Source of the DNA: Clytia hemisphaerica
Lineage: Eukaryota > Cnidaria > Hydrozoa > Leptothecata > Clytiidae
Length of the DNA: 64,000 nucleotides
Assembly: GCA_902728285.1 (NCBI GenBank)
Contig: CACVBU010000397.1
Coordinates: forward strand, 675,223 to 739,222
Direction of reading: 5' to 3'
The position numbers and the translations under genes were made by a program. A model generated the notes under the pieces. It saw nothing but the letters and a program-made list of their open reading frames with translations, was not told where the DNA came from and searched no databases. Below are positions 34,301-46,300 of this stretch, piece after piece (the first letter of the stretch is position 1; each line of letters opens with the position of its first letter).

Positions 34301-37300
34301 TTTTTTCCATGCTTATTTCAAATTTCATGAATCTAAATCAATGTTCCTGATTCCTAGGATTAATTTTGAACATCTTAGACTGAACGTGATAATTATAGAT
34401 TGTGCCGTCTTATTTTTATGTTGTCTCGAATCATTTCAAAAACCTTGTAAGAGTAAATTGAAATCTTTTTTTAACGTATTTAACAGTTTCGTGTTATTAT
34501 GAAATTATTCTTGCAAAAAAAAAAGCCCTCTTTTAGCGAATTTATTTATCTATTCTTAGCAAAAAGTGATTAATAGTCAAAATCCCAAAATGAAATTATT
34601 TAACAAATTTTCCTGGCTACGGCAATAACTCGAAAATAATTCTAGAAAACCTATAAAAAGTTATGAAATAATAAATATCTAGAATTTCCCACAATGAATT
34701 ATTTTTAGATATTGCAGTTCAACCAATGTCATATTTAGTTTAGTTTCGTATCATACTGTCTTCTTTTTTGCATTAAAAAATAACCGTTGTGTGTTCACCA
34801 TCTAAACGCACTTACTCTTAGGTGCCAAATAAACGGGGGGTTCGAATAAATGGGGGGGTTGGAAATTAAATAAACGGGGGGACCTAATTACCGGGGGGGT
34901 TGGAAAATGGACCTTTAAAAACCCTAAAAAGGGTCAAAATAGACTAAATTTAGGCTTTTTTAGAGTAAAACAAGAAATTTTCCTTTTTGTAGCTGGGAAT
35001 TTTTTCAAAAATTACCTAAGAGTATTACTTATTAAGTACACTTTCTCTTTGTATAATTCAACTGACACGAATTGTTTTTGGAAAAAATCGAAAAATTAAC
35101 AAGCGGGGGGGGGGCGTTTATTTGGCACCTAAGAGTATTACCTATTATGTACACTTTCTCTTTGTATAATTCAACTGACACGAATTGTTTCCATTCTTTT
35201 TTGTGTTTTCAAATGCAGGGCCGGCAAATCAATTTTGAAAGTGGAGGGGCCAAATAGTAAGTGTCTAAGGAGGCGCCACCATGGTTGGTTGATTTTTTTT
35301 TTCTTAGCAAAAAAGTGGGGGGGGGGGCATGCCCCCCCCCCCGGCCCCCCAGTTTCGCCGGCCCGGAAATGTGTGTTTCTAATATTTAACTTCCAAACGG
35401 CTTGCTCCATTACTCAAAAATAAAGTCTTCTAATAGAGTTTTGTAATCGTCCACGCGTCCTTGATACCACTTTCATTTTCTTTAACAACTTTCATCCCTT
35501 AATAAATCAACTCTAAAGCTAATTATGTTTTAATTTCACTTTCACTTCTACTTGCGCCATTATTATCGTTTTTCTTATTATTGTTTATATTTTCTTTATT
35601 GGTTGGTGGATGATACAATTTTGGGTTTTCCAATTGAGAAATGATATCATCGTACCTGTCTATCTCAGTTCTTAATGAAACAACTCGGTAATGAACAATC
35701 TCTTTTCGTTCAACCATTAGCTGGACTTCACGGTTATCAACACCGGCCAATTCAACAACTAATTGTGGTGTTCCATTTTTATGGCATCTTTGGTCACTTT
35801 CATCTGATGGATGTACTGTATTGCTGCTTATTGTGCAACCCATATTTGAATGCTTTCGGGTCTGTCTAATTACAATTTTTGTTGGAACGTGTGTTAAAAT
35901 GGCTTTTTGTTGCTTCACGTATCTAAATTTTCCAACAAATATCAATCTGCGATCTGGTCGATCTGATTCTGTTCCTAAAGACTCCCAATGTACGAATTCC
36001 AATAAATTTCAATATGTGAATTTCATTGATCTGATTCTGTTTCAAGACTCTAAATGTATTCTTTTTCACTCCTGCCTATCGTTTATTTTCAAAATGTTTT
36101 CGATGAAACGTAGTACCGTAGCTTCCGATTCTCTTCTCTGTACATCTGGTTTGTATCTGTGGTCTTTTTTCTTGTAAATCCGGTACCAAAATTAAGACTT
36201 CTCTTTTATCTGCTTGTTTATTTCATGATATTTTTTACCTCAGTTGCCTCACACTGGAAAAAACAAAAACATTAATTTTGTTTTATTTGTCGCCATTTTT
36301 ATTTTACCACGCTCCTTTGTGTATGAAATATTGTGTATTGAAGGTCTTTCACTGTACTCTCAGTAGCGTGGTGGGTCGACTAAAATTTGGGCAAACTGGG
36401 GAGGCAATTTTAGAAGAATTTGATTTTGGCGCCCCTTATGAAAAGTTATTATTTTGTAAAAATTTCAAGTATTTTCTCTCAATTTTACCGAAAACTGCCA
36501 TATCTAAGGTGTAAAAGAGCAAAGGGGTGCCGAAATTAGTAATCAGAGGCGTCTTTTTGCACTTTTCGGTGCCCCTTTGAAAAATCTCCGCTGGAGGGGG
36601 GGAACGCTACTGTGTTCTCTCTCGTCTAAGTGTCGACTGGAGTCTTTCTATCCAAAGAATGACTGAACAAACTTTGTCGAACTTTCAAAACGCAGAATTT
36701 CCAAATTCCACTTGTCAAAACGACTTTTCTTCTTTTTTTTCACATTCAAATTATTGTCAGATTTAGTGACGAATTTCCCCCCTCCAAAACAGACTAAATG
36801 ATGTTGTTCTGCCTTGATGTTGTTTTAAATGAAAAGTCTTAAATGAAAAGTAAATGAAATGGAATCTTTATTCTTCAAACTATTACTAAGTTCCTCGTTT
36901 TAAATCTTAGCTATTTATTTAGTTTTAGTTCCTTATCCAAACCTTTGTTCTTTGTATGGTTAGTTTCACTCTCTCCCTCTGTTTATTTGAAAAAAGCTAA
37001 ATTTTACGTTGATGCAGTCGATTTTATCAAAAATTATTTCTTGCTTTTTTTTTTCCTTTTATTAAAACGTCAAATTTTTCCAGCTTAAAGCAAAGTAGAT
37101 GTTTGTTAATGATTGAGGTCTTATTATTTATTGTTGTTTGATTTGAACCTTCCCTATTTTTACCTTTTTTTTTGTCCTGCTTAAAATCACCTGCCTCGAT
37201 TTTTTTTAGTGATCTTTCCCTCGTCCCTCATCACAAATATTGCTAAATCACTCTTTTAAAAAGTGATGTTAAAAAAACATCAATCACCTATCTTTCAAAA

Positions 37301-40300
37301 TATTAATCTCCATTTTTACTTTTTTTATCAACCTCTAGAAAATATTAACCCTTTAGCGACGAAAACGCTTTTTCTTGAAGTTTTGTTTTCTCGAAAATTG
37401 AAAAGGTCTGACTTCTTTATATCTCCGGAACTAAAAAGTTTTAGAAGCTCGTTCATAGGTCATTTGAAAGCACGAAACTGACTGAGAGTGCCCAGTAGTA
37501 AACATCCGACCTATCCGCTGAATGTAGTTTGAGAGTGGTCGGCCTTTTTATTACAGGTCATAGGTCATAAGCCTTAGAATTTTATTTAAATTTCATTCTG
37601 AATGTGTTCGCCGTATCGAAAACTGTCAAAAAAAGATCTGGTGCTAGCGATTCAAACTAATGGTAAAATTCCTCAATACATTGATTGAACCACAAACATT
37701 TCCTACAAATTTAAACAAAGCTATTTCAAATTCAAACTTAGCGTGACAAGTCAGTAAAATTAATCATTTGTCCTTGTTGAAGGGTTTGCCATGATGTGCT
37801 CAAAATTTTCGCTGTTTTCAGCATTACGGAGTGATTTGAACCCAAAAACGGTTTCTACGTAAAAAAATGTCTCATTTGAATTCTTTTGTTCAAATAATTT
37901 TTCAAGACTAGAAAAAATTCTTTGTTTCAGTCTTGTAGGAGAAAAGAAAAGGCAAATCAGGCGAAATTCACGAAAAGAAAGATTTGCCTTTTTCTTCGTC
38001 TTCTTTTTTAACATTTTCACTACTATTTTCACTCTTGTAGCCTGTTTATCTACATATCACTTATCTATTTTTCTTATCTTCCGAGTGAAAAAATATCACC
38101 CCTTTTTATGTTACAGTTAGCTTTTTATCAGATCGTTATTTATCTCTGATTTCCATTCACAACCCCAAATTTCCTCATTTCCTGTCTTTTTTTATAAGAA
38201 TCAGTAAGATTTTGTTGGGTTTTTCTTATATTTTCAAGTACAAACTATCTTTTCTCTGCTCTGTATATTAAAACAAAAACTTAGGTACTATTTTATAACC
38301 TTCATACCGAGCGTTGTACTTAATTGCCGCTTTTTAGAATGTTCAAGGTTCAGCGTTTGTTCTCTTGAATAATTGGTTTTGTTTTGCCTTTATGAGTATC
38401 GTTGTTCTTATAAATTGTTCTAATGTAAAAAGGTGTATAAATCCCCGTCTCACAACAGTTCACGTCGAAAGAAAATTCTCGCCGTTTTATTGGCTAAAGA
38501 ACGCCTCGTAGAGTACAGGGGAACTGTTAGTCGGGGGAAAATTTGGTCACAGCGTCGTTATAATTGACTCGCTGGAACAAGGAAAAATTCGTTCTAATCC
38601 CGTTTAAAATGTGTGAAATATTAATTGTCGCATCTTTCTTTCACCAAAAACAAATATTTCAAGTTTGAAAAAATATTTTCCGCTTAAAATTTTTCCTGCT
38701 CAGCTCCCAGTAAAGAAATATTAGTTGATGGGCCAAAAGTCGATAAGGATTATACAATAAAGTCTTCATAATTTGAATGTCTTCTAAACTCGAATAAGTT
38801 TTCTGGTCCCTACAACTAACAATGACTTATAAACCAATTAATAAATAAACTCGAAATTTTCATAATTAAAACAAATTTGTGTCCCATCTGCGTGCTTGAG
38901 TCATGGAGTCTCCATTGTATTCCGATTGGATAAAATTAGTAATTACATTGATTTTATCATTAAAAATCAAATTGAGTAGGGTAGTTATAAAATGCGACTA
39001 TCAATATTTCGTTCAAAGAACAAATTCTTATTTGTTATAGCCGATAATGCATTTGCCTTCATGCTCTAGGCTAATTTGCCTACTTTAGGCTAAATAGACT
39101 GTTGAATACTCCCTCTGCTAAAGGTTTCCTCACGAGATTTTTGGTCCAGCGCGCAGCAGAATGGACCTTTAAAAAGCAACTGATCGTCAGCTGGACCTTC
39201 ACGCCGCTCCGGCTTCTTGTATTCCATTAAAGTGCACTATCCAAAATGACAAAATCTCTGATTGCATTGCACTTTTCAACCAATAAGATTTAATTATTTC
39301 GAGGGAAAACACTATAATGGTTTAACTCACTAAAGGATTTGTTTACTGACTCCGAGGGGGGGGAGGGTACTAGGTTTGCGAGGTGTCCAAGTCAAAAATC
39401 GAAAATCAAACTTTAGAGGGAGAAATCTTTGACGTTTTTGGGACTCTTAGAGAGACTTTTCCTAAAAGTTTTTGTCGATTTTCACTCGATTTTTGTCCAA
39501 ATTTAAGAAAATCACGACCCTTTGAGAGAGGAATTTTAGAATTTCGTGATTTTTGGACCCTTACACAGAGTCAACTTTCTTTTAATGTTTTTTTGTACCC
39601 CTTTGAGAGACTTTCGAGGGTGTGAAAAAGGGACCGTTATGACTCGCACATACCCGGCACCCATTTTGCCCAAGTACCACCCCCGGGTTTACTGAACACA
39701 TAAAATTGAACTTTGAGTTAAATCATAAGTAAGTAAGTTTGCGACCGCAGTCGAGGGTGACTCGAAGGCTTCCTTTTCTCTAGCTGTCTAACCGATCAGG
39801 GGAAGACGCCACTGCTTTCCCTGGATTTCTCCACTTACCCTTGACCCGTCTCTTTAGCATGAAGGTAGAGCATCAAGTACGAGAGGCATCAAGTACCATG
39901 CGCACCGTAGCTGGATGCTCTACCTTCATGCCACGACCGCATTTAATCATATTGCGCTGAACCAAGCACTCTTCACCCAATTCGTCACGACACATTCACA
40001 GTCAAAGTTACAGACCTCTAAAAAAAGTCTAAATGGGTGATAATTTGATAAAAATTGTCGAAATGGACCTATTGCCTAAGGCTATTTTTATGAATGTGTA
40101 AAAAGTTTGAGAAATTATTCTTTTTGAAAAGAAGGCCCGCGATGTTTTCATCCACCATATCGACTCGAGAAGAGTTCGTTGCACAATATTTTAGGTTATC
40201 TTAAAACCTAACAATTGTGCGAGTGATTGAAGAGCATAAATTTAACTTTACCATCGAACCATCAAACCATAAAGTGTTAAAAACCTCAATTTTCCGTAAC

Positions 40301-43300
40301 TAGAAAAAAATAAAAATATTTTTGACCGGAGAAAAGTACATCCCTCTTTTTTCAACAGCACTTAGCTTTTACTTCTGTGATGTTATTTTTTTCCTTTTTA
40401 AAATCTTCAAAAAAAAATTAAATGTTCCGCAGTAATGTCATCTTGTATTACTTTGATACAAAAAAATCTGTAAGAAGATATGCCAAAAATTGTTGGTTCG
40501 TATAAGAGAAAGCGTGTAAAATAAAACAAAAGAGTCTTTATTGTTCAACAATGGGTTGTTTAAACCTCACGATTTATAAGTCAACAAGTTCAGTTGTTCT
40601 TATGTTTGCCTTATTTTCAGTCTTAAAAGTTCTTGAAATATTCTTAACACTTTAAGTAGATGTTAATCTGTGCCCACAACTAAACTAAAAGGGGAATTTT
40701 TCTACCTTCTGTCAACTGGCTATAGCTCAAAACCATTACATTTCAAGCCAAAATGCCGAAGTCGTTTTAAAAATCCGAGGCTTGGTGCTTCAATGGGGGA
40801 AAAACTTATGCCAAAAATCAATTTCCATAACCAAAAGTTTGATTTTTGTAAAAAAAAAGCTTTATCCCGTCAGTGGGCTTAAAATTCCGCATTCCCTTAG
40901 TCGACTCTGAAGCACGAAGATGGAGATTCGTAAAGTTCTCTCAAAATTGATGTTTTTATAAAAAAAAACATGAATACTTAGATTTCGTTGAATTTTTTTC
41001 ATTTTAGGTACAATCCGTTTCTTGACGAAGGTGTTTCCCGATTTGCATTCCGATTTCACATGTCACGTCCGAAACGGGCTGCTTTCTTCAAGATCTTCTT
41101 GCCCCCATTGTTCATCGTTATTGTGGTAAGTTACGAAACGTCGGAAAAACCACCGAAAACAACATTTGGCGGTCCCTTGATGGACCCATCTTTCACGATC
41201 TATATCAACAGATATCCCCGAAGGGCTATAGACCATGGTTTCATCCATGATTTTGAGTCCCCCCTTAAAACACAAATCACCCCTTATCAATTTATCCCCC
41301 CTTAAAGCTTAAAGATGGTTTTGAGGTGCCCCTTAAGTTTTACTCCCCCCTTAAATTTGCAAGACTCTTATGTATACATGCCCTTAATTTTTGGGGTGTA
41401 GAGACAAGCGAGAAATTAGTCCATAAACACATTGCGGGGATTGCATTCAAAGATAGAACCCCAAAAAGTGAGGTTTTCAATAACAACCACTTTTTAGCCC
41501 ACAGCGTTGACATTCTTGTGGCTGCTGTGTAGTACAAAATTCCATAAAATAAGAAAATTGATGAGCTTTCCAAAAATGTGGCCCTCTTTGAAGTTGAGTG
41601 ATTCAGTCTTGAAATATAAGATGGCAAAGTGAGGGCAGGTTTTGTGGCTGTATGTCACTGTGGCTCACTCAACGGGTTGGCTTATATGTGCTGTCCTGCT
41701 TTAAAACTTCAATATTTTTTAACCGTTTTTCTTGAAATTGGTAGTTTATTAAGGTCTTAAGATACTTATGGGTTTTCAATGGGCTTAAAACGTGGCTTCA
41801 ATCAAAGCATATATGAAAAAAATTTTCAACTTTGAGCCGCAATTCTAGCCCAATGACCCAATAATTTTGGTTCCATTTTTTATATTTTGTGGATAAACCC
41901 TTTTGCTACGAGTTTCATCTGAAAAAAATGATTTTTACTCATTGATCAAATTTGTGGCTGCTGTTTTATCAACATAGTGTTTTTCTTGATTTGTGCCGCA
42001 ATTTTGGCCCATTTTACAAAAACTTTTTTTCAACCTACTTCAACCTACTTTAGAACCAATATTGTGAAGTTTCGTTTGAAAAGAGTTATTTTCAAAAGAG
42101 ATATTCAAATTTCTTTTTTTTTTGCTGTTTTTGAAAACCTCACACAATTTTTGAATGCCATCCGGGGGAAAACCCTAGTTCTGGGTTCCGCTTTTTATTT
42201 TTTGTTTATTGGTTGGTGGTGCATCAGCATCAGCTCCTCTTTTGAGGAAGCTCTTCTACTTATATTTCTTTCTTTTGTGAAAAAGTTTTTTATCATTATA
42301 TACTTTTCTAAACCAGCAAATTTAAAATGTTAGTAGAGTATGATAAACTGCAATAAACAATATATATACCTGGTATAAAAATCCCTACAATACACTTTTC
42401 TAAAATCGTTTTCTCCTCAAACTGGAAACTATTCCATATATTAGAAGCAGAACAGAAAAATTGAATGTCTTTAAAAAATGTAAACATTCGAATCACGGGA
42501 CATTCCATTACTGAAATGTGATTGCAGCCTTAGATGTACTGTAGCATGATGACACACCAAGGAAACAAAAATATTTTTGAATGTAACATTCGAATCGAAA
42601 TAGAAAATTCCATAGCTGAAATGTGATTGGAGCCTTAGATGCTTTACAAGATCGGGACACAGCAGGAACAAGATTATTTTAGAATGAGGTAAAAATGAAA
42701 AAAGTGATGAAGAAATATCAGCCGTTGGAACAGAAAGGAACAAGATTAATCCCCCCTCAAGTAGCAAGGGCTTCCATTTGACCCTTGAGACCAAGTCCCC
42801 CCTTATTTCTCAGTTTTTAACAGTTTTGCCCTTTGTGTTTTTCTCTAAATTTTAAATCACCCCTTATTTTAAGGGGGGGGCTGAAACCATGTAGACGCTT
42901 TAAGCTTTTCCAAGAAAAAAAAAAGTGAATAGTGCAAAAATTTGTTGCTATTGTTTTCGAAAATCTGCGAAACTTCTGATTGGTCATGCGCTGATATTTT
43001 ATTGTAATGTCACGTGGCCCCGGTAGGATTTCCTACCCCTCGGTAGGATGTTCTACCGAACCACGGCTCACTTTCCAGCCGAAGTACTCTATCTAGCTCT
43101 TCGGGCTAGCCAGGATATGCTTGTAGATCTACTTTCAGTAAACATTCATTTAGTTTCCAGCCAAAATTTAGAGGCGAATGTTCAACACTTCCCAGGAATG
43201 CCAGAACGTTGCTTTAAAACTGTCGCAGTGACGTATCGAATCCAGCACTTTCTTTGTTTTCGCGTTCTATATTTTTCAATTTACGGTTACCACCACACTA

Positions 43301-46300
43301 CTTTTAATCATGCGGGTCGCGCAACTTATGTAGGAAATATATGACTTCAAATCCTACACAGGAGATTGGACTCCTCTTGCTTTCGGTTATACCTTATTGT
43401 TTATATCTTTCTTTCAACAACAGATATGTTTTGCATTTGCTCTTCCACCTTCGGATGCAACCATGAGAGTTTGGATTGACGGGTGAGATCTTGTTTTACT
43501 TTTAATGTCGCTTTAAAAAAACCATACCAGTCATACTTCCATAGCAGGTGGACAATGAGGATTTTAATTTTCAAAATTTAGCAAAGTTCTACAACCTGGA
43601 CTAATTTTGTGTCCGTCGCAGACGAAAAAAAATTGTGTGATTGAATAACTCGTGTTTTTAAATTGGGGATATTTTTCGGCTTTTTATATTTTGTAAAATA
43701 ATATTTCGAGCCTCATGCTAGTATGTTTAATGATTCTATTTCCAAAAACAAAACCTCGAAATATTTTTGCCTACTCTTAGGTTCCAAATAAACGGGCCCC
43801 CCCGCTTGTTAATTTTTCGAAAATTTTCCAACCCCCCCGGACCTTATTAGGACCCCCCCGTTTATTTATCTCTAAGAATATTTTCAGCTGTCAAAGAGAA
43901 GGCCCCTTATTTTGCTCTAAATAGCCTGATTTTAGCCTATTTTTACCTTATTTTTGGGTTTCAGAAGTACAATTTCCAACCCCCCCGGCAATTAGGTCCC
44001 CCCCGTTTATTAAAATCTAGAAAATTTCCAACCAACCCCCCCCCCGTTTATTCGAACCCCCCCCGTTTATTTGGAACCTAAGAGTAACTATCTTCCCAAG
44101 TCGAGATATATTAGTTACAAGTTTTTTTAACTTTTTGAACCGTGTAAGAACCCATTTTCAGTGATTTTAAATTGTGGTGATACCTCGACTTTTGAAAACA
44201 GTTAGACCAAAGTACTTGGAGGTTTTACTCAGGACAGTAGAAGGCTACTACAGGCCAAATATCTCAAACCATCTGATAATCCCCTTTAAGCATTACCTTA
44301 GCCCTAGCTGAACCCCTACCAAGACCCATATCGTAACATTTCAAGGAGTTTAATTTGTTATAAAAACGTGTATAGAACAACGTCGTTATTTTATTTAATT
44401 ATGTTTTCTTGGATAGGAATTTGTTGGTTTCGTGCGTAATGTTTCATTCATCGATGAGCGAACAAGCGCCAGATACTCAGGTATTGTAATTTGTCTTTAT
44501 GGATCACACGCCCCTCCCCGCCCTCAGCTGTGTCCTTTATCCGCGGCATCACGAAAAAAGGGCAAAATCACTCCGCCATTCAACTGCTATTTAAAGTCAT
44601 CGGTTGAAACTACTCTTCTTTGGGGTTGAATGAACGAGGAGCAGAAATAGCTGATTGCTTTAAGGGAAGAAACTTACGTGATTTTCGCGAATTCCGGGCA
44701 AATTCGCGAAAGTTGATTCCGCGAACAAATTACTTTCCTAAAAATCTAAATAGTATAAAAAAAGTAAATAAGCTAGGTTAGACGGGGTCAACATATTACA
44801 TTATGTAACATGTTAATGTGAAGAAGGAAAAAAGGTAAAAAGGGAAATAAGAACACCTACAAAATTCTCAATTTTAAAATTCAGGAAATTTTATTATCGG
44901 GGGCTTTGATGAGTAATTCAAGGATGATTAGTCTTATTTTAAGGGTGTCAAAAAGCCAAATTCGATCGCCCACATCACAAAAGTTTGTGGGCATTTACTG
45001 GCTCTCAATCGATATTTCATAACTTAGAACTGCATCCTTTTTTTAACTGATTTGTTTGAACTATAATCGAGGTTTCAAATTTTGATTTTATAAGAATTTG
45101 GTGACTTCTAAGGGTTAAGAAAGTGAACTTTATCTCAAAATAAATAAACCCCCCCTTATACTACACTCAAAAAAAATGAAATTAAGCTAGTTTGAATAGG
45201 TATAGTTTGGCAAGCAACTGTTTACAACGTCTTTCTCGAAGGGAAATCTGCAAAGATTTTCTTCAAATTGAATGGAAAAAAGCATGTAAAGATGCACGAA
45301 TCCTATGAAATAGACTAATGAAGGCATCAAACTACGGTGTGCAAAGATTCCGAACTGACACTTGATACCTCTCTGTTTTATTGTTCAAGAAGGAGCTGCT
45401 TGAACCTCACGATTGATAAGTCAACAAGTTCAGTTGTTCTTATGTTTGCCTTATTTTCAGTCTTAAAAGTTCTTGAAATATTCTTAACACTTTAAGTAGA
45501 TGTTAATCTGCGCCCACAACTAAACTAAAAGGGTAACTGACACTTGATACCTCTCTGTTTGATGCTCAGCAAGTAAAGAGATGGACCAAGGATAAAGAGA
45601 AATCCAGCAAAAGGGTTGGTGCTTTTCTCTACCTTCGGGTGGACAGCTAAAGAAAAGAGAGCCTTAGACTCGTTTTCGCCTGCAAACTTACTTAACTCAG
45701 GGTCAGGATGGAGTTTTTACAAAGTTTTCGATGATTTGGTTAGTCGTTGAATCTTGAGACAAAGGATTTTATTACTTTTTCTAAAGAATGCGTCATCTCT
45801 ATTATTTCAAATAACCAATGAATAAAGCATCTTATAAAAACTCCAGCTCATCCCTTAACTTACTCTATTTTCTTTCCCATCTCTTTACTTTGTTAAGGAA
45901 GCAACAATGGCGGATATGTTTTTGGTTGGTGTTTATGGTTTCATTTTCACATCTTTCGTTGTCAGTATCGTCTTGTTAAAACTGCAACGTAAAAAAATGT
46001 TCAAAGCTGCTGAAACGTTCTATAAATACGCTGAATGGATTGTAAGTGTAAAAAATAATTGATTCCTCTCTCGTTTTATGCCTGCTTAAAGTACAGTGAA
46101 GTCTCCATAATTCTAACCTCTATAACTCGAACAAGTTTTCGTGTCTGTTCAGGTAACAATGCCTTGAAAACTAGTCTGCATAACTCGAAATTCCCTTAGT
46201 TATGATCCCTACAGATAACAATACCGTACCTCCGTACCTCGAAATTTGTGTTATCGAGTTATGGAGACTCGACTGTAGCATGTCAATGAGTTTTGGCGGT

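Noticed and set aside
35523-36002. First exon of a cGMP-dependent protein kinase
   Set aside because: The acylation motif plus coiled coil is suggestive, but no cyclic-nucleotide-binding or kinase exon can be found on the minus strand downstream.
43048-43344. 98-codon ORF just upstream of channel exon 8
   Set aside because: No domain or splice logic. It overlaps GGTAGGA-type inverted repeats and lies in intron 7.
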